Source of the DNA: Rhodospirillaceae bacterium SYSU D60007
GTDB taxonomy: Bacteria > Pseudomonadota > Alphaproteobacteria > Reyranellales > Reyranellaceae
Direction: 5' to 3'
NCBI GenBank assembly: GCA_003574685.1
Contig: QOCQ01000032.1
Coordinates: 1-47,168 of the forward strand
DNA: 47,168 nucleotides
This document shows, in pieces, positions 32,181-39,525 of the stretch. Position 1 is the first letter of the stretch; every line of letters starts with the position of its first letter. Under the pieces are notes generated by a model. That model worked only from the letters and a program-made list of their open reading frames with translations. It was not told the DNA's origin and ran no database searches. Both the position numbers and the translations under genes were made by a program.

Positions 32181-34775
32181 TTAGCGGCCCCGCGGGGTCC
32201 AGCGGGCGGGCCTGGCGGGGGTGGGGCGTTGGCGGCGGGCCTGCGGCGGGGTGGCGCCGCGCATCATTTCCTCGAAGCGGCGCTTCTCGGCGTCATAGCG
32301 CCCCAGCGCTTCCTCGGCGGTGCGCTCCAGCGTGGCGAATTGCTGCCGCGTCAGAAAGCCCGTGTCCGGCGCGCCCTGCTTCTTCTGCCACGCCGCAATC
32401 ATCTGCCGTGTGCGCGGCCCGAACACCTCGTCCACGCCCTTTGTATCGAAGCCCAGCGACGACAGCGCAATCTGTACCCGGGCGCGGTCGCGCGGGCTCA
32501 GGCCCAGTGCGCGCTCGGCCGCCTCGGCCTGCTTCGGGTCCGCGGGAGCAGGCGGTTTCGCAGGCTGCGGCTCGGCCGGGATCGCGGCCTCGCTCTCCAG
32601 GCGGTCGAGGATTTCGGCGAAACGCTCGGCCTGGGCCTTTTCCTGCGCTTTCTCTTTCGCCTGGGCCTCGCGGCGTGCGGCTTCCTCCTGCGCACGCTTT
32701 TCTTCCGCCGCGCGGCGCGCCGCTTCCTCCTGCGCGCGCTTCGCTTCCGCCTCGCGCTGCTGGCGTGCGGCCTCGGCGCGCGCTTGCTCTTCGGCCTTGC
32801 GGCGAGCCGCTTCTTCCTGCGCGCGCTTCGCTTCGGCCTCGCGCTGCTGGCGTGCGGCTTCGGCGCGCGCCTTCTCCTCGGCTGCGCGGCGCGCGGCCTC
32901 TTCCTGTGCGCGTTTCGCCTGGGCTTCACGCTGCTGGCGGGCGGCCTCGGTCTGCCCTTGCGCTTCTTTGGCGCTGGTGGCGGCTTCCTGGGCACGAAGG
33001 GCGGCGGCGCGCGCGCGGGCCTCCGCTTCATGGCGGCGCTGCACGGTGGCCGCGGCGCGGGCCTTCTCCTCGGCCGCGCGCCGTGCGGTTTCGTCCCTGG
33101 CGCGCTTCGCGTCGGCTTCGCGCTGCTGGCGTGCTGCCTCGGCGCGCGCCTTTTCCTCGGCTTCGCGCCGTGCCGCTTCCTGCTCGGCGGCGCGCTTCGC
33201 TTCGGCTTCGCGCCGCGCGGCCTCCTGTTCTGCAGCGCGCTTCGCCTCGGCTTCGCGTCGTGCGGCCTCCTGCTCGGCGGCGCGCTTTGCCTCGGCCTCG
33301 CGGCGTGCCGCTTGTTCGGCCGCGGCCTTTTCCTCGGCTTCGCGGCGGGCGGCTTCCTCCTGCTGCTGCGCGATGCGTTTCGCTTCGGCGTCGCGGCGCG
33401 CGGCCTCGTCACCGGGCGCCGGCGGCACTGTAGCGATCGTGCCGCCCGGTTCGATGCCGCCGGGGCGCAGCACCTGCCATGCCGCCGCGGCGCCGGCGAT
33501 CAGCAGCAGGGCCAGGGCGGCGAAGGGCAGCCACTGGCGATGTCGCGCGGCGCCGTCCCGACCGGCGCGCATCATGCTGGACGGCGACGGCAATGCCGCC
33601 GCAGCGCGCCGCAACCCGGCACCGCATGCCGCGGGAAGCGCGGCCAGACGCGCGCGTCCGCGCCGGAAGCGGGATGTCGCCGACGCCGCGCGCGCCGCGG
33701 TATGGCGCCGCAAGCGCTCGCGGCTCTCGCGCGCCTTGCTGGCGGCCGAGGACGCCGTGGCGTCCAGCCGCGCTTTTGCGGAGCCGAGCTGTGCGGCGGC
33801 GCTGGCGAACGGACGGTGCGTCGTGGACGGCGCAGCGGCGTGTTCCTCCTCTGCTTCCTCCGGGAACTCCTCGTCGCCCATCAGGCGCAGCCGCCAGGCG
33901 CCCACCGTCGGCGGCCGGTCCTCGACCTTGAGCGCGAGGCCGGCATCGATGCCCGCCAGCAGCGCCGGCGTGAAGTGCCCGGCCGCGGCCTGTGCCGCCG
34001 GCGCCATGGTGCGGCGCGCCGCGGCGGGGGGCGGCGGCCGTCCGGCCACGCAATGGTAGAGCGTCGCCGACAGGCCATAGATGTCGCTTTGCGGCCCGGG
34101 CCGGGTGTCGCCCGAAAGCTCGGGCGCGGCATAGGCCGAGCCTGGCCGCAGCAGCCGCGATTTCAGGCGCGCCGCCAGCGCCAGGCGGGCGCGCGAAAAG
34201 TCGATCAGGGTCGGCCGCCCGTCCTCGTCCAGCACGATGGCCTGCGGCGTGATGTCCAGATGCAGGACGGCATTGGCATGGGCGCGCGACAGCCCGGCCA
34301 GCAGCACCTCTAGCATCTGCTCGACGGCCGCCGGCGGCAGGCGGCCGTCCCGCGCCAGTCGCGCTTCGAGCGTCTCGCCCGGCACCGGGTCCATCACCAT
34401 GGCGACCGTGCCGTGCGCCTCGACGATGCCGCGCACCCGCACGATGCCGGGCGTGCGCCCCAGCGAGGCCAGCCGCCGTGCCTCGCTCACAAAGCGCTCG
34501 CGGCCCCACTGGAAATGATCCGCCGCCTCGGCCGAGCGCGGCAGCACCGTGCGTGCCCCGTCGCGCGCCGCAAGCTGCAGCGGCAGGTATTCGCGGATGA
34601 CGACGTCGCTGCCGTCCTGCGCGTCGGTTGCGGCGTAAGTCAGGGCGTAGGCGTCATGGCGCAGCAGGCGCGCAATCTCATAGCGGCCCACGCCGATGCC
34701 AGGCGGCAGGGCGCCAGCGGGCGGGCCGTCCGCCCCCGATGCCGACAGCCCTGCAAAAGAAATCGTCTTCGGCAC
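32181..34775 (-). CDS. Kinase-fold protein with coiled coil and peptidoglycan-binding domain
   Basis: 864 residues from GTG 34775 (GGAGG seven bases upstream). Residues about 30-290 follow the Ser/Thr kinase fold but key residues differ: the VAIK lysine is Arg61 (VVIREYLP), HRDxKPxN reads HLDITPQA (Asp174 kept, Lys and Asn lost), and DFG is DFS (192-194); APE (217-219) and DIYGLS remain. Probably a pseudokinase. A TM helix follows near 420-440. Then comes an extremely repetitive Glu/Ala/Arg/Lys coiled coil (about 455-745, AAEQEAARREAEAKR repeats). The C-terminus (about 770-835) is a PG_binding_1 domain (VQIALSSLGFDTKGVDEVFG, TRQMIAAWQKKQG). It likely spans from cytoplasm to cell wall. Confidence 0.88.
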   Translation of the reverse strand: MPKTISFAGLSASGADGPPAGALPPGIGVGRYEIARLLRHDAYALTYAATDAQDGSDVVIREYLPLQLAARDGARTVLPRSAEAADHFQWGRERFVSEARRLASLGRTPGIVRVRGIVEAHGTVAMVMDPVPGETLEARLARDGRLPPAAVEQMLEVLLAGLSRAHANAVLHLDITPQAIVLDEDGRPTLIDFSRARLALAARLKSRLLRPGSAYAAPELSGDTRPGPQSDIYGLSATLYHCVAGRPPPPAAARRTMAPAAQAAAGHFTPALLAGIDAGLALKVEDRPPTVGAWRLRLMGDEEFPEEAEEEHAAAPSTTHRPFASAAAQLGSAKARLDATASSAASKARESRERLRRHTAARAASATSRFRRGRARLAALPAACGAGLRRAAAALPSPSSMMRAGRDGAARHRQWLPFAALALLLIAGAAAAWQVLRPGGIEPGGTIATVPPAPGDEAARRDAEAKRIAQQQEEAARREAEEKAAAEQAARREAEAKRAAEQEAARREAEAKRAAEQEAARREAEAKRAAEQEAARREAEEKARAEAARQQREADAKRARDETARRAAEEKARAAATVQRRHEAEARARAAALRAQEAATSAKEAQGQTEAARQQREAQAKRAQEEAARRAAEEKARAEAARQQREAEAKRAQEEAARRKAEEQARAEAARQQREAEAKRAQEEAARRAAEEKRAQEEAARREAQAKEKAQEKAQAERFAEILDRLESEAAIPAEPQPAKPPAPADPKQAEAAERALGLSPRDRARVQIALSSLGFDTKGVDEVFGPRTRQMIAAWQKKQGAPDTGFLTRQQFATLERTAEEALGRYDAEKRRFEEMMRGATPPQARRQRPTPARPARWTPRGR

Positions 34776-34868
34776 GCATGTACCTCCGGCCCTTCATGTT
34801 AGTGCCCGGACCGGCCGCTTCCTGTGGCCTCTCTGTGGTGCCGCCCCACGGATGCCACAAATTCGGAC

Positions 34869-34900
34869 GGCGCAAAGAATCGCTTATCGCGAAATCAGAA
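34869..34900 (+). promoter_or_regulatory. Shared upstream element, copy 2
   Basis: GGCGCAAAGAATCGCTTATCG followed by CGAAATCAGAA. Aligns with 35868-35898 over 30 bases with a one-base shift in the middle. It lies between the divergent kinase-fold gene (start 34775) and paralog 3 (start 35019), so it could serve either. Confidence 0.55.
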
Positions 34901-35018
34901 GAGCCAATTGGCGGCGCCTGCGCGCGCCCGGCTACCATGGCAGGGTCGCATTTCCTCCGTTCGGATGGGCAGTTCCAGCCGCCGAGCGGTTAACGGCACT
35001 GGCTTCCAAAGGGCGACA

Positions 35019-35861
35019 ATGGCACTTCGGGGACGAGTAGGGCGCCACACGCGCCAGGACGGCCGCCATTGCCAGAACTGGATAAGCGACCAGCAGACCG
35101 TCATTGACCTGTTGAATCGCATCCCTGCCGATCATGGCGGCACGGCCGGCAAGCTCGCGGGCACGATCGGCGGCCGCCTTGTGGCGGGCATGGCAAGCGA
35201 TGCACTCTACCGGGCGATCTCGAAGTTCGAGGACAAGCACTTTCCCGGACAGCGCAGCGGCCACGTCGATCCCGGCGGCCGCATGCTCCGGCTGATGGAG
35301 CAGTTCGCTGCGAACGGCCCGCCGGTGCCCAACGCGCCCGCAGTGGATGCCGAAGAGGACATGCCGGCGCTGCCCGAAGAGGGCCCCCTCGACATCCTGC
35401 GCCGCAACGTGCGCGATGAGACGTCAGCCAGGGATGTTGCCGACGTGTCCGCAGGCGAGCGCGTGGCGTTCGAGCCGCTGGTGACGCTGGCCGTACGGAT
35501 GATCGATTCCCTGAAGAGCCAGGGCCTGACCGGGCTCGGCTTCCGCGTGGTGATGTTCGGCCGCGCCCACGTTACCAGGAACAAGCTTGCCTACATGGAT
35601 CCGAACAATCCGGGGACGGTCAAGTTCTCGGATCTGAACAACAAGAGTGAAATCCTGGGCAGGTCCGAGCCGCTGCCGCAGATGCGCTACGGAGTGCCGG
35701 TGGATCTGTTCTCCGATGTCACCACGGAAAAGCTGGGCGCGCTGCTGCTGTACGACGATGGTGCCTGCGCCCGCGTCTATCCATACCGCACGGGCAGCAT
35801 CTATGCGCTCGGCCGGCCATACGGCCGCACGCGCGATTTGCGCAAGACTTCCCAGGGCTGA
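35019..35861 (+). CDS. FGRAH-family protein with PG-binding-like N-terminus (paralog 3)
   Basis: 280 residues from ATG 35019; the start matches paralog 2 (MALRGRVGRHTRQDGRHCQN). Residues about 1-95 contain DQQTVIDLLNRIP, GGRLVAGMASDALYRAI, FEDKHFPGQRSG and VDPGGRMLRLM, resembling a peptidoglycan-binding-type repeat. After an acidic linker (EEDMPALPEEGP) the family domain spans about 165-275: FGRAHVTRNKLAYMDP, LPQMRYGVPVDLF, DVTTEKLGALLLYDDGACAR, YRTGSIYALG. It is closer in the C-terminal domain to paralog 1 and in the N-terminus to paralog 2. Followed after 101 bp by the membrane protein at 35963, itself behind another copy of the shared element. Biochemical role unknown. Confidence 0.78.
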   Translation: MALRGRVGRHTRQDGRHCQNWISDQQTVIDLLNRIPADHGGTAGKLAGTIGGRLVAGMASDALYRAISKFEDKHFPGQRSGHVDPGGRMLRLMEQFAANGPPVPNAPAVDAEEDMPALPEEGPLDILRRNVRDETSARDVADVSAGERVAFEPLVTLAVRMIDSLKSQGLTGLGFRVVMFGRAHVTRNKLAYMDPNNPGTVKFSDLNNKSEILGRSEPLPQMRYGVPVDLFSDVTTEKLGALLLYDDGACARVYPYRTGSIYALGRPYGRTRDLRKTSQG

Positions 35862-35867
35862 CGGCGG

Positions 35868-35898
35868 CGCAAAGAAATCCTTATCGGACAATCAGAAT
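35868..35898 (+). promoter_or_regulatory. Shared upstream element, copy 3
   Basis: GCGCAAAGAAATCCTTATCG followed by GACAATCAGAA, starting six bases after the stop of paralog 3. An AT-rich stretch TTATATATTCG (35898-35908) directly follows and could be a -10 region. Upstream of the genes starting at 35963 and 36462. Confidence 0.55.
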
Positions 35899-35962
35899 TA
35901 TATATTCGCTCCGGCTGCACAGTTCCGGCACCATGCGTGTTCGCAAAGGGGGAGCCATCCTC

Positions 35963-36439
35963 ATGGCCAGATTTGATTCCATCGGCGGGCCCGCCGCGCC
36001 GTTCACATCCTATCTCCAGCCGGGCGAGCAGATCCGGAACGTGGCCTATGGGGTGAAACAGCCGCACATCCTGCTGATCGTCGGGCTTGTAATGCTCGCC
36101 ATACTGCCCGGGCTCATCGCGGTGGCACTGCTGACCCGGGAATATCTCGTGGCTTTGACGGACCGCCGCATCATTGCGCTGCGGATCAAGGGCCGCAAAG
36201 CGCAGGTGCTCGAGGTCCTGGAATATCCGCTCGGCAGCCTGCCGCAGGCCAGGACCTCCACCGGGGCCATCTTCACGCACATCAGGATCATGGACCCGGC
36301 GAAGCCGTTCGCGGCGAAATTCCACCGTGCCGGGCCGGCGCCGTCCAACCGGGAGAACGCCATGGCGATCGCTGCGGCCCTGAGCGGCGAACCGGTCATG
36401 GTATCGCCGGCCGGCGCGCCGCGCTTGCAGCCGTCCTGA
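35963..36439 (+). CDS. Membrane protein with bacterial PH-like region
   Basis: 158 residues from ATG 35963, behind GGGGGAG at good spacing; an ATG at 35933 is less likely. After FTSYLQPGEQIRNVAYGVKQP comes one to two hydrophobic helices (about 38-66, ILLIVGLVMLAILPGLIAVALL). Then YLVALTDRRIIALRIKGRKAQVLEVLEYPLGSL resembles the bacterial PH (bPH/YdbS-like) pattern of a strand-rich lipid-facing domain (xxLTdrRIi...). The tail is Ala/Pro-rich. Found between the FGRAH-family gene and the metallopeptidase gene, it may be an accessory or immunity membrane protein; that is inference. Confidence 0.65.
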   Translation: MARFDSIGGPAAPFTSYLQPGEQIRNVAYGVKQPHILLIVGLVMLAILPGLIAVALLTREYLVALTDRRIIALRIKGRKAQVLEVLEYPLGSLPQARTSTGAIFTHIRIMDPAKPFAAKFHRAGPAPSNRENAMAIAAALSGEPVMVSPAGAPRLQPS

Positions 36440-36461
36440 GGCGAGCTACGGCCAATGGCGC

Positions 36462-37307
36462 ATGCGCCGGTTCACGCCTTACCCGATCCATATCAGTGGC
36501 TCGGCGCTGGATGAGGATTTCCGCGCCTTCGTAGCGGCGATCTCGCCGTTCCTGACGGCCGAAATGAAGAACCGGCTGATCGTGCGGTCGAACCGGCTGG
36601 ACTACGTCAATGACGACCGGCCCGCCGCCCACAGCTACGAGCATCAGGTGCAGATGGTGCTGGCGGAAATCAACGCCACGCGGCTCGGCAGGACGCTGCT
36701 GCGAGGCCTGCCGTCCTTCGTGCCGATCTGGATCATCCGCTACGACAGCCTGGCGCAGCCCACGGGCAAGGGGGCGATCACCAGCCAGATGTCGAGCGAC
36801 CACACGAAGGGTGTGCGCATCCAGTACTCGCCGGAGATGTGGCTGCCCGGCGGCGACGGGCGCCAGTATCCCGGCTATCGGCCCGACGAAACGCTGCTGC
36901 ACGAGATGGTCCACGCCTCCCGCTTTGCGCGCTTCGGCTACGACGCCATGAACCACCAGCCGTTGCGCGATAATGACGACCACGAGGAGTTCCTCGCGGT
37001 GCAGCTCACCAACGTCTACAGGTCGGAGAAGGGGGCGCAGAAATTCAACTTCTCCTACCGGACCAGCAAGACCGGCAGCAAGGCCGAGGTCGAGTACATG
37101 CTCTACAGCTACGAGCCCTACCTGCGCGCCATCGAGGATTTCCTGCACGATCCGATGGTCAAGCTGGTGTCGAATATCGCGACGGCGTTCAATCCGTTCC
37201 GCGATCTCCCACGACTCAAGCAGGCCCGCGCCCAGGAGCTCCAGCGCGCCCGCACCGACGCCCGCCCCGCCACCCGCGGCGGCATGGCCCCGCCGGTGCG
37301 GTATTGA
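36462..37307 (+). CDS. M91-like zinc metallopeptidase (effector-type)
   Basis: 281 residues from ATG 36462, 22 bp after the preceding stop. The active-site helix LLHEMVHASRF supplies HExxH (His147, Glu148, His151). About 23 residues on, DHEEFLAVQLTNVYRSEKG supplies a candidate third ligand (Glu175/176) in the spacing and context of the M91 (NleD-like) group, whose known members are injected bacterial effectors. There is no signal peptide or TM helix, consistent with delivery by a dedicated machine. The N-terminal 140 residues are unassigned; the C-terminus is a basic, disordered tail. Sits in the same cluster as FGRAH paralog 3. Assignment to M91 is by motif only. Confidence 0.68.
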   Translation: MRRFTPYPIHISGSALDEDFRAFVAAISPFLTAEMKNRLIVRSNRLDYVNDDRPAAHSYEHQVQMVLAEINATRLGRTLLRGLPSFVPIWIIRYDSLAQPTGKGAITSQMSSDHTKGVRIQYSPEMWLPGGDGRQYPGYRPDETLLHEMVHASRFARFGYDAMNHQPLRDNDDHEEFLAVQLTNVYRSEKGAQKFNFSYRTSKTGSKAEVEYMLYSYEPYLRAIEDFLHDPMVKLVSNIATAFNPFRDLPRLKQARAQELQRARTDARPATRGGMAPPVRY

Positions 37308-37331
37308 GTTCCAGCGGGACTATCCCGCAGG

Positions 37332-37733
37332 TTACGCCCAGTTGGCCAGGATCAGTGGGGCGTTAATCCGCTTGTAGTGGCGGTTGTTGTTGGTGATCAG
37401 CACCGCGCCGGCCGATAGCGCGTGCGCGGCGATCATCATGTCCATCTCGCCGATCGGCCGCCCTGTGCTGACAAGCTGATGCCGGATTTCCGCGTACCAG
37501 TCCGCGGCCTCGGCGTCCCACGGCAAGGTACGGACGATCTTGAGGAACTGCCGCACGGCCAGGTGCAGGCGATGGTCGGGCGGCAACCGCTTCAGCCCGT
37601 ACAGCAGTTCGGCGCGAGTCATGACCGAAATGCAGACGGTGGAGGGCACCAACGTCGCCAGCCTGCCCTCAACCGCTGGCGACTTGCCTTTGATCAGGTA
37701 GCTGGCGATGTCCGTATCCAGCAGATGAAGCAT
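37332..37733 (-). CDS. vapC: VapC-family PIN-domain toxin
   Basis: 133 residues. PIN ribonuclease with acidic residues in the expected places: Asp6 (LLDTDIAS), Glu42 (RAELLYG), and Asp98 (GEMDMMIAAHA) plus the Asn-rich LITNNNRHYKRI end of the fold. Typical VapC toxins cut initiator tRNA or the rRNA sarcin-ricin loop. Starts three bases after the antitoxin stop, the usual tight vapBC arrangement. Confidence 0.93.
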   Translation of the reverse strand: MLHLLDTDIASYLIKGKSPAVEGRLATLVPSTVCISVMTRAELLYGLKRLPPDHRLHLAVRQFLKIVRTLPWDAEAADWYAEIRHQLVSTGRPIGEMDMMIAAHALSAGAVLITNNNRHYKRINAPLILANWA

Positions 37734-37736
37734 GGG

Positions 37737-38024
37737 TCAACGGCGCCCGCGCGGGGGAGCTTCGTCATCAAAGATCCCCCGTTCGCGCGGCGCCACGTTC
37801 AGAGGGCGCTCGGTCAGGAAGTCAGCCGGTACGTCCACCGCGCGCAGCAACTCGAAGAAGTCGTGCCAGGTCTTCGCACCGGGCCGGGTCGAGAGCACGA
37901 CATCGCCTGTGCTGTCGTCGCGGGTGACGTACACCTCCTCGCCTTCGAAGCGGAACTCGGCGGGCAGGCGCACAGCCTGGCTGGCGCCGTTCTTGAACAG
38001 CTTGGCGATGCGGGTCTCGATCAT
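37737..38024 (-). CDS. vapB: VapB-family antitoxin (AbrB/SpoVT-type)
   Basis: 95 residues from ATG 38024. Family-typical order: IAKLFKNGASQAVRLPAEFRFEGEEVYVTRD (swapped-hairpin AbrB DNA-binding fold) then a tail TWHDFFELLRAVDVPADFL that would occupy the toxin active-site groove. A longer in-frame ORF extends to 38420 but runs through the operator region and lacks any pattern. Autoregulation is likely through the AT-rich repeat just upstream. Confidence 0.92.
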   Translation of the reverse strand: MIETRIAKLFKNGASQAVRLPAEFRFEGEEVYVTRDDSTGDVVLSTRPGAKTWHDFFELLRAVDVPADFLTERPLNVAPRERGIFDDEAPPRGRR

Positions 38025-38051
38025 GGCGGCATCCGGGGTGGAAAGCGGCAA

Positions 38052-38077
38052 GGCGTATATGCATGAGTATATATGCC
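38052..38077 (-). promoter_or_regulatory. Candidate VapBC operator
   Basis: GGCGTATAT (38052-38060) and ATATATGCC (38069-38077) form an imperfect inverted repeat (one mismatch) around GCATGAGT, about 28 bp upstream of the vapB start. It is strikingly AT-rich for this genome. The position and shape fit a vapB autoregulatory site. Confidence 0.5.
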
Positions 38078-38190
38078 CTTGTCCAGCATCGGCCAAGGTC
38101 GATAAGCCAAAATTCGAGCAGAGCGACTGGCTGGTGTCAGCCCATGCGACCTGATCCGCCGCCGGCGCGGTATTGACGTTGCCGCTGTCC

Positions 38191-38610
38191 TTATCGGCGA
38201 GACGGGTGAATGACCTCAAGCGCGACGCGGCCGTGCTTTCGATAGACCAGGAAATCGGAGTCCAGCGTAAGGACTGCGTGCCGGTCGTGGAGTTCGGCCA
38301 TGCGCACGATGCAGGCGTCAGCCAATGACATCGGCGTATCGCGATACTTGCGCAGCAGCTTGCGGACGGCGCCAACATGCTCGTCAAGGCGGAAAGCGAG
38401 GTGCAGGGCGCCTCTCTCAAGCAGCTCCAACAGCATGTCCGATGCGCCCGGATACCGACTCAGGAGGTACATCGCTTCGGCAACCACGGCTTCGCACGTG
38501 AGAAGAGGAGCGTCGAGTTCTTCGATGCAGTCAGCCACCCACCGGTGATGCCGCTCTGCACGGTCGAAGAACGCGACCAGCGGCCCGGTATCAACGATCG
38601 CGGCGGGCAT
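38191..38610 (-). CDS. PIN-domain toxin of second VapBC-type pair
   Basis: 139 residues from ATG 38610 (MPAAIVDTGPLVAFFDRAERHH). PIN fold: Asp at IVDTGPL, Glu at VVAEAMYLL, Asp in SLADACIVRMAE and Asp in VLTLDSDF. It belongs to a different PIN subgroup from the 37332 gene (shorter linkers, HRWVADCIEELDAPLLTCE). The start overlaps the antitoxin's end by 20 bp. Ribonuclease activity is expected from the family; the target is unknown. Confidence 0.9.
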   Translation of the reverse strand: MPAAIVDTGPLVAFFDRAERHHRWVADCIEELDAPLLTCEAVVAEAMYLLSRYPGASDMLLELLERGALHLAFRLDEHVGAVRKLLRKYRDTPMSLADACIVRMAELHDRHAVLTLDSDFLVYRKHGRVALEVIHPSRR

Positions 38611-38851
38611 CGCGGCCGAAACCCTCAAGGTGTACCGGGTTGGATGCCAGGTCGGGTACGTTGGAGTTGATCTTGCCGCGTGCCCGCTTCATCAGCCCGG
38701 CAAGGCTTGGCTGACGACGCGCCGGACGTCGCTCGTCGAGGACGAGGCGCAGGCCTTCCTCGACCAGATCCCTGAGCTTGCGGCCGCGCAGTGCCGCCTC
38801 CGCCTTGGCCCGCCGGTAGAGCTCATCAGGCACTTCAACGGTAGTCTTCAT
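38591..38851 (-). CDS. Ribbon-helix-helix antitoxin of second VapBC-type pair
   Basis: 86 residues from ATG 38851. N-terminus MKTTVEVPDELYRRAKAEAALRGRKLRDLVEEGLRLVLD is an RHH (MetJ/CopG-type) dimer-forming DNA-binding domain. The remainder (SLAGLMKRARGKINSN) would wrap the PIN toxin. Ends inside the toxin gene. A perfect 7-bp-arm palindrome lies 11 bp upstream of the start, suiting RHH autoregulation. Confidence 0.9.
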   Translation of the reverse strand: MKTTVEVPDELYRRAKAEAALRGRKLRDLVEEGLRLVLDERRPARRQPSLAGLMKRARGKINSNVPDLASNPVHLEGFGRDARRDR

Positions 38852-38861
38852 GGCCGCCTCT

Positions 38862-38881
38862 CCATAAAAGCATATTTATGG
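38862..38881 (-). promoter_or_regulatory. Palindromic operator of RHH antitoxin
   Basis: CCATAAA-AGCATA-TTTATGG, perfect arms of seven bases, AT-rich, 10 bp upstream of the antitoxin start. It would cover the promoter, as expected for an autorepressed toxin-antitoxin operon. Confidence 0.6.
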
Positions 38882-39117
38882 GACGCATCCGGAGATTCAA
38901 GTGTCCAACTTGAAGCAGCCGCACAGTCGGGCACGTGAGCGCGGGATTCGTGCGTTCAACCGCATCCCCTCTGTTTGGACGGGGCGCCGCCAGTCTCCGT
39001 GTTGGATAATCAAGGGCTACGAGACGGCCGGCTCGACCGATATATTGTTGACGGTTTCAGCAATGGCCAAGCGGCTTGGCGCTGCCAATGGTGCGATCCG
39101 AGAGAAAGGACGTTCCG

Positions 39118-39471
39118 ATGAGAGTTGTCCTTGCAATCCTGGCAACCGTGCTGGGGGCGGCCGCGGCGCAGGCCGCCGATCCCGACGGCCGGTACCAGCT
39201 CCTGGGCGCCGGCACCGTGACCTGCCAGGCGTACACCAACGCCACGGAGGAGCAGCGGGTCTACGCCGCGACCTGGTGGGCCGGCTACATCACCGCGATG
39301 AACCGCGCGACGCCGGACACGTATCATCTGATGGGCGAGACGCCGCCCGAGCAGGTCAACGAGATGCTGCGCAAGTATTGCGGCGACAACCCCAACGACC
39401 GCTTTGCCATCGCCGTGCACAAGGTGGTCGAGCAGCTCTACCCCAAGCGGACCCGCAAAAAGCCGAGCTAG
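39118..39471 (+). CDS. Small secreted protein (HdeA/Rap1a-like)
   Basis: 117 residues from ATG 39118 behind GAGAAAGG; the longer ORF start at 39076 is less likely. Sec signal peptide MRVVLAILATVLGAAAAQAADP, cut after AQA. The mature part (about 95 residues) has two Cys (VTCQAY, KYCGDN), in a pattern TCQAYTNATEEQRVYAATWWAGYITAMN ... EMLRKYCGDNPNDRFAIAVHKVVEQLYP. This is reminiscent of HdeA/Rap1a-type helical periplasmic proteins in which the pair forms a disulfide. Role (acid chaperone or immunity protein) is not settled. Monocistronic as far as seen. Confidence 0.75.
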   Translation: MRVVLAILATVLGAAAAQAADPDGRYQLLGAGTVTCQAYTNATEEQRVYAATWWAGYITAMNRATPDTYHLMGETPPEQVNEMLRKYCGDNPNDRFAIAVHKVVEQLYPKRTRKKPS

Positions 39472-39525
39472 GCATCGCGCATTCGCAGCACAGAGTCCGG
39501 CACGGCGCGAACAGCAGGGCGCGGC

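Noticed and set aside
32229..34313. 694-codon plus-strand frame opposite the kinase-fold protein
   Set aside because: Antisense of an Ala/Glu/Arg coiled coil; the repeated Leu/Phe/Gly pattern is a codon-bias artefact.
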